Source of the DNA: Selenomonas sp.
GTDB taxonomy: Bacteria; Bacillota_C; Negativicutes; Selenomonadales; Selenomonadaceae
Reading direction: 5' to 3'
Length of the DNA stretch: 57,762 nucleotides
NCBI RefSeq assembly: GCF_024693525.1
Contig: NZ_JAILKR010000119.1
Coordinates: 1 to 57,762, forward strand
Made by a program: the position numbers and the translations under genes
Shown here: piece by piece, positions 25,697 to 36,000 of the stretch
Layout of the letters: each line of letters begins with the position of its first letter
How positions within the stretch are numbered: position 1 is the stretch's first letter
The notes under the pieces: generated by a model
What the model saw: the letters and a program-made list of their open reading frames with translations, nothing else
Databases searched by the model: none
Told to the model about the DNA's origin: nothing

Positions 25697-26911
25697 ATGA
25701 AGCGAATCGATTTGAAGCTGACAGTAGCGGAATTGGTAAAGGCTTATCCCGAATTGATAGATATATTGGCAGAACTTGGGTTAGAGAAAATATTGAACCC
25801 CGCTGCATTGAAGGCAATGGGAAATATTATGACATTGCCGCGTGGTGCAGCTGTGCGCAATATTCCGATGGAAAAGGTGATTGCGCTGCTGGCGGCACAT
25901 GGTTTTGAAACTGTGGGGAATGATATCAACGAAGTCTGTCAGTTGAAAACGGCACAAATTGAAACGGCAGCCGGTATGGTGTTGGAAGAGGGGCATCCAA
26001 TCGCCTTGATGCGGGCAGAAAATGATGGCATGGAAAAAATCCGGACGGTAATCGAAGGACAGTGTGTAGGTGCAACAATCGATACCGCGGTGGTAATCGA
26101 GGCTATGACGGCATTGAATGCTATCCGTAACCACTATGCGAAAAAGGAAGAATTGCTGATGCCGCTCTTGTACAATTATGGTGTTACGGGCCCTTCACAG
26201 GTCATGTGGAATGAAGATGATGAAATCAAGAAAGAACTTGGAACGCTGACGCGGACGATAAAGGAAGATGCGGAAAACGTTCTGTTGTATAAAGGCAGGA
26301 TTGTTGCGTTAATGAAACGGATCCAAGGGATGGTCGCGAAGGAAGAACGCATTTTGTTCCCACTTTGCCTGAACTATTTTACGACGGAAGAATGGATGCG
26401 TATCTATCGGGATTTTCCGGAGATGGGGATTGTATTTGTTGAGGAACCGCCGGTATGGAAGGTGGGGGCTGACTGGGCAGAAGAGGAACTTCGGAAGACT
26501 ATGGAGCAGGAATTCCTGGAGGGGAAGATTCAGCTGCCGACGGGAGAACTTACGGTGAAGCAGCTGCGGGCAATGCTTTCTCTGCTGCCGGTAGATATTA
26601 CGTTTATTGATGAGCAGGATAGGCTTCGTTTCTTTATCAACGAAGGCAATATTTTCCCGCGTCCGAAAGCTGCTTTGGGGCGTTTGGTCTTTGAGTGCCA
26701 TCCCCCGCAAATTGTTCCCGTGGTCAAGAATCTGCTAGCTGATTTTCGGGCGAAGAAACGGGCGTCCTTGGAAGTGGCCCGCTATATCATGGGGAAACCC
26801 GTACTGGTGAAGTATATGGCCGTTTATGGGAAGGACGGGAATTATCTGGGAACCGTGGAAGTAGTCCAGGATTGTAGCGAAGTGTTGGCAAAATTTCCCC
26901 AGCGAAAATAA
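25697..26911 (+). CDS. DUF438 protein: DUF1858, hemerythrin-like and PAS domains
   Basis: A 404-residue soluble protein. Residues 1-70 resemble DUF1858. About 75-255 is the DUF438/hemerythrin-like helical region with EGHP, NHYAKKEELLMPLL, VMWNEDDEI and AKEERILFPL, which supply His and Glu residues fit for a di-iron site. About 290-400 is a PAS domain beginning LPVDITFIDEQDRLRFF. Related proteins in anaerobes are thought to sense or scavenge O2 or NO, or store iron; the exact job is unknown. GAGGAG precedes the ATG, a TATAAT lies about 55 bases upstream, and a terminator follows, so it is monocistronic. Confidence 0.85.
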   Translation: MKRIDLKLTVAELVKAYPELIDILAELGLEKILNPAALKAMGNIMTLPRGAAVRNIPMEKVIALLAAHGFETVGNDINEVCQLKTAQIETAAGMVLEEGHPIALMRAENDGMEKIRTVIEGQCVGATIDTAVVIEAMTALNAIRNHYAKKEELLMPLLYNYGVTGPSQVMWNEDDEIKKELGTLTRTIKEDAENVLLYKGRIVALMKRIQGMVAKEERILFPLCLNYFTTEEWMRIYRDFPEMGIVFVEEPPVWKVGADWAEEELRKTMEQEFLEGKIQLPTGELTVKQLRAMLSLLPVDITFIDEQDRLRFFINEGNIFPRPKAALGRLVFECHPPQIVPVVKNLLADFRAKKRASLEVARYIMGKPVLVKYMAVYGKDGNYLGTVEVVQDCSEVLAKFPQRK

Positions 26912-26931
26912 AGGAGAATATCTCATAAGAT

Positions 26932-26960
26932 GCCTCTGGCTTAATAGCTGGAGGCTTTTT
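26932..26960 (+). terminator. Terminator after the DUF438 gene
   Basis: A 9-bp stem (GCCTCTGGC with GCTGGAGGC, two wobbles), 6-base loop and five T. Confidence 0.75.
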
Positions 26961-26964
26961 GGTG

Positions 26965-26994
26965 TCGACAAAATTCTAACAACGGCGTTATAAT
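26965..26994 (+). promoter_or_regulatory. Promoter of the Hsp20 gene
   Basis: TCGACA (26965-26970), an 18-base spacer and TATAAT (26989-26994). No CIRCE-like element is seen nearby. Confidence 0.55.
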
Positions 26995-27036
26995 AGAACT
27001 GACAGTAGGAAATGTTATATTATGGAGGCGATTTTT

Positions 27037-27480
27037 ATGTTCCGGACAGTACCATTTAACCTGCGGGAAAATGCTGAACGCGGTCGTGAGGCATTGGAAA
27101 AAGCTTTGGAGTTTATGGCAGATCAGCCGTTTAATCCGATGGGGAAAGTCAGCAGCGCCTTATCGCCATTTCGCGTGGACGTGATTTCGACAGAGGCGGC
27201 GTATGAGCTTTTTGCTGAGCTTCCCGGGTTTTATAAAGAACAGATAAACGTATCCTATGATGATAACCATTACTTACGAATCCGAGCCGAACGGCAGGAG
27301 AGCGATATGCAGGTCAAGTTCCTCTGCCGGGAACGCCGTACGGGAGAGTTTGAGCGGACGTTCCTGATTGATGGAATCAAAAAAGAAGATGTATCGGTCT
27401 CTTATGAAAACGGAGTCCTTCATATCATCCTTCCGAAAGAAGAGGCGAAAACGTCACGGACGGTATTTGACATCGACTAA
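27037..27480 (+). CDS. Hsp20/alpha-crystallin family small heat-shock protein
   Basis: A 147-residue small heat-shock protein: a short N-terminal arm, then the alpha-crystallin beta-sandwich from about residue 45 (FRVDVISTEAAYELFAELPG) to the family's closing strand motif YENGVLHIILPKEE. It acts as an ATP-independent holdase for unfolded proteins. The start at 27037 is set by GGAGG 8 nt upstream; an ATG five codons earlier overlaps that site. Confidence 0.92.
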   Translation: MFRTVPFNLRENAERGREALEKALEFMADQPFNPMGKVSSALSPFRVDVISTEAAYELFAELPGFYKEQINVSYDDNHYLRIRAERQESDMQVKFLCRERRTGEFERTFLIDGIKKEDVSVSYENGVLHIILPKEEAKTSRTVFDID

Positions 27481-27535
27481 TTTATTTTCGTTCCCCGCCC
27501 GTCCCTAGCAGGAATTTCGTGGTGTATCGTGAATA

Positions 27536-27570
27536 CTATAAAGTATAGAATTATTGTTACGTATACTTTA
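27536..27570. promoter_or_regulatory. Nested inverted repeats upstream of cheR
   Basis: TAAAGTATA (27539-27547) and TATACTTTA (27562-27570) are exact complements 14 bases apart, and CTATAAAGTATAG (27536-27548) is itself palindromic. TATACT at 27562-27567 could be a -10. An operator overlapping the cheR promoter is a plausible reading. Confidence 0.4.
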
Positions 27571-27612
27571 CGATGCAGGAATATGGAATAGGAAATAGGG
27601 AGGGAGCTGCTC

Positions 27613-28401
27613 ATGATGGATGAAAAAGACTGGGAAGAATTCAAACGGAAGCTTAAGGCGAAGACCGAGATTGATTTGGATCTCTACAAGGAACCCCAGA
27701 TGAAGCGCCGTATCGGCAATCTGGTTACCAGAGCTGGGATGGATTCGTATTGTGCCTACTTTGACCAGGCCGCAAAAGATAAGGACGATTTTGCTTCGTT
27801 CATTGAGTATCTGACTATTAACGTGTCGGAGTTTTTCCGTACGCCGGAGAAATTCGGCAAGCTGGAGACGGATGTTATTCCCGATCTCCTGACGCGTTCT
27901 TCGAAGCTCAATATCTGGAGTGCTGGCTGTTCTATCGGTGCGGAGCCGTATTCTTTGGCGATGATCATGAAAGAGATGACCCCGAATGTGCGTCATCGCA
28001 TCCTGGCTTCGGATTTGGATGTTGAGATCCTTGCCAAGGCAAAACGCGGGATTTATACGGATAATGAGCTCAAGGCGATGACGCCGCAGCGCCGGGCAAA
28101 ATATTTTGATGTGGTAGAGGGCGATAAGTACGCGGTAAAGCAGGAAATCAAAGACTGCATTGAGTTTAAACGCCATAACCTCTTGAAGGATAAATTCGAA
28201 GAGGGGTTTGACTTGATTCTTTGCCGTAATGTTGTCATTTACTTTACGGAGGAAGCAAAGGATCAGCTTTATGCGAACTTCTTCAAAGCGTTGAAACCGG
28301 GTGGTATCTTGTTTGTCGGTGCGACGGAGGCAATCCTGAACTTCCGCAAATTGGGCTATACCAGTTTCCAACCGTTCTTCTACCAGAAACCATTGACGTA
28401 A
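27613..28401 (+). CDS. cheR: CheR-type chemoreceptor methyltransferase
   Basis: A 262-residue SAM-dependent protein-glutamate methyltransferase that methylates chemoreceptors during adaptation. The N-terminal helical domain contains the FFRTPEKF segment; the catalytic domain has WSAGCSIGAEPYSLAM (SAM loop) and ILCRNVVIYFTEEAK. No other chemotaxis gene lies in the window, so it is an orphan copy, probably serving a chemotaxis system elsewhere. GGGAGGGAG precedes the ATG. It is followed 33 nt later by the PaaK-like gene. Confidence 0.92.
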   Translation: MMDEKDWEEFKRKLKAKTEIDLDLYKEPQMKRRIGNLVTRAGMDSYCAYFDQAAKDKDDFASFIEYLTINVSEFFRTPEKFGKLETDVIPDLLTRSSKLNIWSAGCSIGAEPYSLAMIMKEMTPNVRHRILASDLDVEILAKAKRGIYTDNELKAMTPQRRAKYFDVVEGDKYAVKQEIKDCIEFKRHNLLKDKFEEGFDLILCRNVVIYFTEEAKDQLYANFFKALKPGGILFVGATEAILNFRKLGYTSFQPFFYQKPLT

Positions 28402-28434
28402 AAAGTCATTATTAACGTTGAACGGAGCTAAGAC

Positions 28435-29412
28435 ATGTACGCAAATCAGCAGATTGAACAATTAGATATGGATAGGATGCGCGAGCTCCAGCTTCAGCGA
28501 TTGAAGAAACAGTTGAGGTGGGCCGAGGAGAAGAGCCTTTTCTATCAGGAGCAATTCAAGAAAAAGGGCGTCTCCCATGAGGATCTTCACAGCCTTGAGG
28601 ATATTGCGAAATTCCCCTTTCTGGAGCGCAACATGCTTTACCAGATTGGGGCCATGGATATCCTGACGATACCAATTTCGGGAATTTTGCGCTTCAATGT
28701 CATGCAGCAGGAGATCGGGGAGATTACGAAACTTTATACCAATGGAGATGTCGCGCATAATGTGGAGATGATGACCCGCTGTTTGGTGGCTGCTGGCATT
28801 ACCAATGCGTCTATTGTTGCGCTGCAGGGAGATTTGTCGGACAGCCGGTTGTTAGATGTCCAGTATGCATTGGAAATAATCGGGGCAGCGGTCGTCCCGA
28901 TGGGAACGGACTACCGGCAGTGGCTCCGGCTGATGGAGTCGGTAGGCATGGATACTTTGGTGAGTACACCACAGCTTATCATGCAGTTGATTATCCAGTT
29001 GCAGGCTACGGGCAAGAACATTGCGGATTATCCGCTATCTCGTGTGATTTGCCGCAATGTGCAGGGGGTTCAGAATCCCATGCAGCGGCATATTCAGGAG
29101 CGTACCAAGGCGCAGGTTTTCAACCTTTATGAGCCCGCAGAAATTGGTATGGCGGCTGCAATCTTTCAATGTGAGGCTCATAATGGTTATCACATTCAGG
29201 AAGATTACTTTTATCCGGAAATTGTCACCTTTAACAGTGATCAGGTGGTAACAGAATCGCATCAAATGGGTGAATTGGTACTTACCAATCTCATGGCGGA
29301 GGCTATGCCGTTGATTCGCTATCGGACGGGGCAGGCGGTGATGCTGGAGGAAGATACTTGCAGCTGTGGCCGTACTCTTCGCCGGGTGACAACGCCGTTT
29401 TCCTTTATGTGA
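28435..29412 (+). CDS. Degenerate phenylacetate-CoA ligase (PaaK)-like protein
   Basis: A 325-residue homologue of the N-terminal domain of PaaK-type adenylate-forming ligases. Matching segments are RELQLQRLKKQLRWA, HLEDIAKFPF-like text at 50-62, EDYFYPEIV and PLIRYRTGQAV. The ATP-grasping loop SSGTTGKP is replaced by QQEIGEIT (91-98), YGLSE is YEPAE, and the roughly 100-residue C-terminal domain that swings in for thioester formation is absent. Ligase activity is therefore unlikely. The frame is uninterrupted, with a ribosome-binding site and a terminator after it, so it looks like a maintained gene and not debris. It sits behind cheR. Confidence 0.72.
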   Translation: MYANQQIEQLDMDRMRELQLQRLKKQLRWAEEKSLFYQEQFKKKGVSHEDLHSLEDIAKFPFLERNMLYQIGAMDILTIPISGILRFNVMQQEIGEITKLYTNGDVAHNVEMMTRCLVAAGITNASIVALQGDLSDSRLLDVQYALEIIGAAVVPMGTDYRQWLRLMESVGMDTLVSTPQLIMQLIIQLQATGKNIADYPLSRVICRNVQGVQNPMQRHIQERTKAQVFNLYEPAEIGMAAAIFQCEAHNGYHIQEDYFYPEIVTFNSDQVVTESHQMGELVLTNLMAEAMPLIRYRTGQAVMLEEDTCSCGRTLRRVTTPFSFM

Positions 29413-29424
29413 TTTTGCGTAAGA

Positions 29425-29465
29425 AAAGGACATATTCCTTGTATGGGAATATGTCCTTTCTTTTT
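29425..29465 (+). terminator. Terminator before addB
   Basis: A perfect 14-bp stem (AAAGGACATATTCC and its complement), 7-base loop and a T-rich tail. Confidence 0.9.
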
Positions 29466-29484
29466 CGATACGAGGCAGGTTATT

Positions 29485-32400
29485 ATGACAGCTAAACTTG
29501 ATTTTATCATCGGACGGGCCGGTACCGGCAAGACGCATGCGTGCCTGGCTGCTATGCGGGAACAGATGGAACAGAACCCTATCGGCCATTCACTGGTTTT
29601 GATTTTGCCAGAGCATATGACTTACAAGGTCGAACGGCAGCTGGCATCGTCGATTCCTCAGGGGCAGGGCTTTTTTCGAGGTTATGTATTTGGTTTTCGC
29701 CGTTTTGCCAGACAGGTGCTTTGGGAGACGGGGGGGGCGGATATTCCGCGTATCAGTGAAGTGGGAAGACGGCTGTTGTTGCGTAAGCTGCTCGTAGGAC
29801 ATCAAAAGAAAAAAGATCTTGATGTATTTGCCAGAGCTGCGCGCCAGCGGGGATTTACGGCTAGTTTGTCCGATGCGATTAAGGAATTTAAAAGTTATCG
29901 TTTGACGACAGATGTCCTGCGTAAGGCCAGCGGCCGACTCGGGGAGAACAGCAGTCGATTGGCCAGTAAACTGACGGAACTCGCTGCGTTGTCGGATGAG
30001 TTTGCTACTGCTATGCAGGGGCGAGCGAATGACGCGGAAGACATGATGACGCTGTTGGCTGAAAAATTACCGGAAGCCTCTTTTCTGAAGCAGGCGGAGG
30101 TGTGGATAGACGGGTTTATTTTCTTTAACCCACAAGAGCGGCAGGTCTTAGCCGCGTTATTGCAGACCGTAGACCGCGTGCATATTACGCTGCCTATGGC
30201 TGGTGTGCGTCTGTCTGATGGCCGAGTAAATCTGAAGCTGCCGGAAAATGTACAGGAAACAGGGTTGTTTCAGCGTTCCTATCGTACGATGGAAAGTATT
30301 TGTGCGTTGGCAGGAAATTTGACCGGTCAATCGGTGCAGGTAGAAAATTATCCGGTGACGCTTTTGGAGGAGAATCATCGGAGCCGGAAATTACCATTGC
30401 GGCAGGTGGAAGAAAAGCTCTTTGTTCGGGGGGGGCAGGCTGTTGCAGCGGAAGATGCGGTAAAGTTGACCGAAGCGGCTAATCGGCGTCTCGAAGTCGA
30501 GGCCGTGGCGGCTGACATCAGGCGGCTGGTTCGAGAAAAAAGTTACCGGTATCACGAGGTAGGCGTGCTAGTTCGGGACGAGGAAGCTTATGGGGATATC
30601 CTGCGATTGGTTTTTCAAGATTACGGGATTCCGTTTTTTCAGGACAGCAAACGCCCGAGCATCCATCACCCCTTGGCCGAATTGATACGCTCTGCCTTAG
30701 AAGTCGTGGTAAAGGGTTGGCGGTACGAAACGGTGTTTCGCTGCCTGCGGACAGGTTTTTTCCCGTTGGTGCGGGAAGATATCGATAAGTTGGAAAACTA
30801 TGTGCTGGAATTTGGCATCCGCGGGCGGAAGCGCTGGGCCCAGGAAGAACCGTGGAATTGGCATCGTCGGTATGCCTTGGAAGATGATGAGGAAATACTA
30901 GACGAAGCAGCCGCAGAAAAATTAGCTGGCATCGATTCGCTCCGCCGTCAGGCTATGGATCCGTTAGCAAAGTTAGAAGATGAAATCCGGGAAGCCGCAG
31001 ATGTGCAGGGCCAGACCGAAGCAGTGTACCGTTTCTTGGAACGGTTGGAAGTACCGGTGCATCTTTCCCAGTGGACGGATATAGCAGAAAAAGAAGGACG
31101 ATTGGCCGATGCTATGGAACATCGTCAGATTTGGGGAGGTAGTATCGGCCTGCTTGATCAGATTGTGGAAATCAGCGGCGAGGAAAGTATGACCTTGCCA
31201 GAATTTGACGCTGTACTTAGTGATGGTTTGGACGCCTTGACGATTTCTCTGATTCCGCCGGGGCTCGACTATGTGACGTTGGCATCTTTTGATCAGAACA
31301 GTCTCGATAATTCCCGGGCTGTCTATATCTTGGGGGCCAATGCGGAGATCATGCCGCGGCGTTCGTCGGAACAGGGACTTTTGACAGATGCTGAGCGCCT
31401 TCATATTGATGAAGCCTTGCAGGAGCTTCATCGGGAAGGGATGGAGATTCCAGAAATTTCCCGTGGAAGCCGGGAGCGGAGCTTTGGCGAGAAATTTTTG
31501 TTGTATCGCAGTTTTAATGAGGCACGAGAGTATTTGTGGATTTCTTATGCGCTAGCTGATGCAGAGGGGAATGGTTTGCAGCCTTCCTCGCTTGTTCAGC
31601 GATTGCAGCAGATTTATGTGCAGCTGTCATTCCTTTCGATTCCATTGGAGACTTTGCAGCGTGAGGATAACTTGCAGCTGGTAGCGGGGCGGCCGGCAAT
31701 TTCTAGTTTGGTCAATGTATTGCGAAGCCGTAAGGAAGCGCGGATTAAGGAAAAAGAGCCGGCTTCTTTTTGGCAAGATGTTTACAACTGGGCATTGGAG
31801 CAGCCGGAACTTCGGCGTCCGTTGAAATTGGCCTTGTCCGGTCTGTTTGCTAAGGCGAATGAGGAACAGCTGCCGGAACAACTGGCGCAGGCAATTTATT
31901 TGCGGGGAAAAAACCTCCATGGCAGTGTGACTCAGTTCGAAAAGTTCCGTCAGTGCCCGTTTTCGCATTTTGCGGCTTATGGGCTTAAATTGCAAGAGCG
32001 GCGGGAATATCAATTTCGCAATATGGATTTGGGGCAATTGCTCCACGCGGTTCTCCATGCTTATGGGGAAAAGGTGCGCGAAGAATTTGCCGGCCGTTGG
32101 CAGGATGTGCCGGAAGAGAAGCGTTTGCCGATATGCCAGTCGCTGGTAGAGGAATTGGCACCGAGGCTTCAGAGTGAAATTCTGCTGAGTCGTGCGAATT
32201 ACCGCCATTTGAAGAGCCGTATTGCGGAGACAGCTGGGCAGGCGGTAGCTCAGCTTACGGCTTGGGCGGCGCTTTCTGAGTTTCAGCCGGCCTATTTCGA
32301 GGAGGCTTTTGGCCATGCTGGGGATTTGGCGCAGTTATCGCCGCTGCCACTGGGGAATGGATTCCGTCTTTCCTTCAAGGGGCAGATTGACCGTCTGGAT

Positions 32401-33093
32401 ATTCATCAGGAATATCCGTATTTCCTGGTAGTGGATTATAAAACTGGTCAGGCAGCGATCAATCTATTTGAGGTTTATTACGGGTTAAAGCTTCAATTGC
32501 TGGTTTATGTGTTGGTGGCTCAGCAGCTTTTTCATCAGCAGGGCGAAGACCGGCTGCCGGCAGGGATGCTTTATGCTTTCCTGAAGAATCCGGTCGTCAA
32601 CAGCGAAAAGCGTTTGTCGGATAAGGAGTTGGCGGCAAAGGTCATGTCAGAGTTGCGCATGCCGGGGTGGGTTTGCGCAGACCAAGAAGTGATAGAAAGC
32701 ATTGATAAAGGTTTGGGACATTTGATGTTGAAGCGCAAGAAAGACGGCAGCTTTGATGAAGCAACCAAGAAGGGGCATTATGTGCGTACTCAGGAAGAAT
32801 TTGCGTTGCTGCTTAGTTATGTGGATTATATTCTACGTGACACCGGTCGGCAGATTCTTGCGGGACAAATCAAAGCTAAGCCGTATCGCGTCGTAAAGAA
32901 CAATCAGGAATACAAGGCTTGCAGTTATTGTGCGTATCGTGATCTCTGCGGTTTCGATCCTGAGCTATCAGGGTATGAATACCATGACATAGAGCAGGCA
33001 GAAGAGGAAGAACTGGAACGGCGGATGGCTGAGTGCACAGGAAGGGAGGATTTGCTCCGTGGATTATACAATCGACCAACAGAAGGCAATTGA
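29485..33093 (+). CDS. addB: ATP-dependent helicase/nuclease subunit B
   Basis: A 1202-residue AddB. It has the N-terminal GRAGTGKTH nucleotide-binding loop, an inactive-helicase-like core, and the C-terminal RecB-family nuclease motif FLVVDYKTGQA. The four cysteines of the iron-sulfur staple are visible in FRQCPFSHF and CSYCAYRDLCGFDP. With AddA it processes double-strand breaks to single-stranded tails at Chi, loading RecA. The ATG at 29485 has GAGG upstream; an upstream in-frame start falls inside the terminator hairpin. It overlaps addA by 35 nt. Confidence 0.95.
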   Translation: MTAKLDFIIGRAGTGKTHACLAAMREQMEQNPIGHSLVLILPEHMTYKVERQLASSIPQGQGFFRGYVFGFRRFARQVLWETGGADIPRISEVGRRLLLRKLLVGHQKKKDLDVFARAARQRGFTASLSDAIKEFKSYRLTTDVLRKASGRLGENSSRLASKLTELAALSDEFATAMQGRANDAEDMMTLLAEKLPEASFLKQAEVWIDGFIFFNPQERQVLAALLQTVDRVHITLPMAGVRLSDGRVNLKLPENVQETGLFQRSYRTMESICALAGNLTGQSVQVENYPVTLLEENHRSRKLPLRQVEEKLFVRGGQAVAAEDAVKLTEAANRRLEVEAVAADIRRLVREKSYRYHEVGVLVRDEEAYGDILRLVFQDYGIPFFQDSKRPSIHHPLAELIRSALEVVVKGWRYETVFRCLRTGFFPLVREDIDKLENYVLEFGIRGRKRWAQEEPWNWHRRYALEDDEEILDEAAAEKLAGIDSLRRQAMDPLAKLEDEIREAADVQGQTEAVYRFLERLEVPVHLSQWTDIAEKEGRLADAMEHRQIWGGSIGLLDQIVEISGEESMTLPEFDAVLSDGLDALTISLIPPGLDYVTLASFDQNSLDNSRAVYILGANAEIMPRRSSEQGLLTDAERLHIDEALQELHREGMEIPEISRGSRERSFGEKFLLYRSFNEAREYLWISYALADAEGNGLQPSSLVQRLQQIYVQLSFLSIPLETLQREDNLQLVAGRPAISSLVNVLRSRKEARIKEKEPASFWQDVYNWALEQPELRRPLKLALSGLFAKANEEQLPEQLAQAIYLRGKNLHGSVTQFEKFRQCPFSHFAAYGLKLQERREYQFRNMDLGQLLHAVLHAYGEKVREEFAGRWQDVPEEKRLPICQSLVEELAPRLQSEILLSRANYRHLKSRIAETAGQAVAQLTAWAALSEFQPAYFEEAFGHAGDLAQLSPLPLGNGFRLSFKGQIDRLDIHQEYPYFLVVDYKTGQAAINLFEVYYGLKLQLLVYVLVAQQLFHQQGEDRLPAGMLYAFLKNPVVNSEKRLSDKELAAKVMSELRMPGWVCADQEVIESIDKGLGHLMLKRKKDGSFDEATKKGHYVRTQEEFALLLSYVDYILRDTGRQILAGQIKAKPYRVVKNNQEYKACSYCAYRDLCGFDPELSGYEYHDIEQAEEEELERRMAECTGREDLLRGLYNRPTEGN

Positions 33094-36000
33094 TGCCCGA
33101 GGGAAAAATATCCTGGTAGCTGCAGCTGCCGGGTCGGGAAAGACGCGAGTGCTGGTAGAGCGAATCATCAAGCAGCTTATGGAACGGGAACTTTCCATCG
33201 ATGAGCTGTTGGTGGTGACGTTTACCAGTGCGGCTGCGGCAGAAATGCGGGAACGGATTGAAGGGGCGTTGCAAAAGCGGCTGCTCGTGGAAGAAAATGC
33301 GGCGCTTTCTGCTTGGCTGGAACGTCAGACGGTTTTGCTTACTGGTGCAGATATTTCCACGTTTCATTCCTTTTGCCAGCAGGTGATTCGCAAAAATATC
33401 GAAGCGGTGGAGGTAGATCCACAGTTCCGTTTGGCTGGTGAGCAGGAAATGGTCCTGCTGAAACGGGATGTTTTGGAAGAGTTGTTGGAGAACCGTTACG
33501 AACGTCCGGAGTTGGCAGAAGCTATTCCGGCATGGGAGGCATTTCTTTCGTTTGCGGATGATTATGGCACTGACCGAGGCGATGATGCCATCTATGAGGC
33601 GGTATTGAAGCTATATGATTTCAGCCAGAGCCAGCCTTATCCCAAAGCTTGGCTGAAGCGGCAGCAGGAAATCTATGAATTAGCAGATAGCCTGTTTACA
33701 ACGCCGTGGTTTCAGCGGATATTGAAAGCGGCAGCCCTGGAAATCGATGCCTGTATTCGGCAATATGATCGGCTGACGATGCTCGTAGGGGATCGTACGC
33801 CTGTGGCGTTGCAGGATGCATGGAAGCCTTACGTGGAAGCAGTGCAGGCGGATATTGACCAGCTGGAAGCGGTTCGTGGGGCACTGCGCATTTGTGAAAA
33901 GCGGCCAGCTGTCGGCTGCTTTGACGCCGTACGGAAGGCCGCAGAACAGGTCAACTGGATAAGACTCGCGAAGAAGGAGTTCAAGGCACTGAAGGTGGAG
34001 TATCCGGAGGTGCGGGCAAAGTTTGACAAAACACGAGACAAGGTCAAAAAGAGCTTTGGCAAAGTAAAAGAAAAATATTTGCTAGAGCGAGAGCAAGACC
34101 TTTGGCGCAGCATACAGGGAAGCGGCAAAGCAGTAACGCAATATGTGCAGCTGACTTTGGATTTTATCGATGCACTGCAAGCGGCCAAGAAAGAACGAAA
34201 TATCCTTGATTTCAATGATTTGGAGCATTTCGCGTTGGAGATTCTTTGTGGTGATGCGGAAAAAATCATGCAGGAGAAGCCCGAGTATATACCAACTGAG
34301 GCGGCAATTTCCCTTCGAAATCAGTACAAGGAAATCATGGTGGATGAATATCAGGATACCAATGGAGTACAGGAGGCAATATTAAGCCTAATCGCGCGGG
34401 AAGATAATCGCTTTACGGTGGGCGATGTCAAACAGAGTATCTATCGGTTCCGCTTGGCGGACCCGTATCTTTTCCAGGCAAAATATGACAGTTTTCCCGA
34501 AGAGAGCCGGGCAGAAGAGTTAAATCAGCTGATTACGATGAAAAAGAATTTTCGCAGTCGGGCAGAAGTTCTGGCTCCTATCAATTTTATTTTTGAGCAG
34601 ATTATGCGCCGGGATGCGGTGGAAATTGAATATGATGAACGCAGTAGGCTCCATCCTGGTGCTGCCTATCCGAAAGCGGAAAATACGCTCGCAGGACCGC
34701 TGGAATTGGATATTCTCTTGGGAGAAAAAAAGGAACAAAAGGCTGAGGGGAAAGAGGAAGTGTTGGAGGGCTTCGAACTGGAAGCTCAGCATATTGCCAA
34801 CCGGATTCAGCAGTTGATGGAGGAACATCATGTGGTGCTGGATAAAGAAACGAATCAGTATCGTCCGCTGGAGCTGCGTGATATTGCGGTGTTGATGCGT
34901 GCTGTTCAGGGGAAAGCCGATGTTTTGCTGGAAACTTTGCGGAAAAATGGTATCTCGGCGTATGCAGATGTGGGAGGCGGTTATTTCGAGGCCAGCGAAG
35001 TGCGCATTGTGCTGGCACTGTTGTCTGTTTTGGATAATGCGCGGCAGGATATTCCATTAGCCGCGGTATTAGCTTCTCCTATTGGCGGTTTTTCGATGAA
35101 GGAATTGGTGGAGATTCGCCTAGCGGCGGAAGACGGTGATTTGTATGACGGGCTGCTGGCCAGCTTTTCAACGGATACGCAACTTTCCTCAAAACTGGCG
35201 GAGCGTACGGCTGCTTTTCAGCAGGAGTTGGCCGCTTGGCGTAATTATGCCGTAAGCCATAGTGTACCGGAACTCATTTGGATGCTTTATCGGGAAACTG
35301 GGTACTACGATTATGTAGGGAGCCTTAAAGGAGGATTGCTTCGTCAGGCCAATTTGCGTATGCTGGCCGATCGGGCGGCCGACTACGAACGCACGAATTA
35401 TCGGGGATTGTTCCGCTTCTTGCGGTTTATTGATGACCTCAAAAAAAGAGAGACGGATCTTTCGGTGGCCCGTACTTTGGGAGCCAGCGAGGATGTCGTG
35501 CGTATTATGACGATTCATAAAAGCAAAGGCCTGGAGTTTCCGGTAGTAATCTTAGCAAATGCCGCCAAGGAATTTAATCTCCGGGATGCACAAGGGACTT
35601 TTTTGATGCATCAGCAATTGGGCATTGGCGTGAAAATGGCTGAGCGTTCGCGAACAGGTCGTCAGATTTACAATACGATGCCCTGGCAGGCGATTGCTGA
35701 TAAGATTGTGGATGAGACCAAGGCCGAAGAGATGCGTATCCTTTATGTCGCTTTGACGCGTGCTCGGGAAAAACTCATCGTTACGGGAACGTTGTCGCCA
35801 TCACAAGTGGAAAATCGGGCAAAAACCTGGGGGCAGCTCTTGGCGGATAACGAAAAGCGTTTTTCGGTACAAGCCATTCGTCAGGCCAAAACATACCTGG
35901 ACTGGATGGTACCCGCGATAGCCCGTCATCGCGATGGTGTGGCGCTGCGGGAATTTATGGAAGCCGAGGTGGCAGAGAGCGATTTGCTGCCGGCAGAGGC

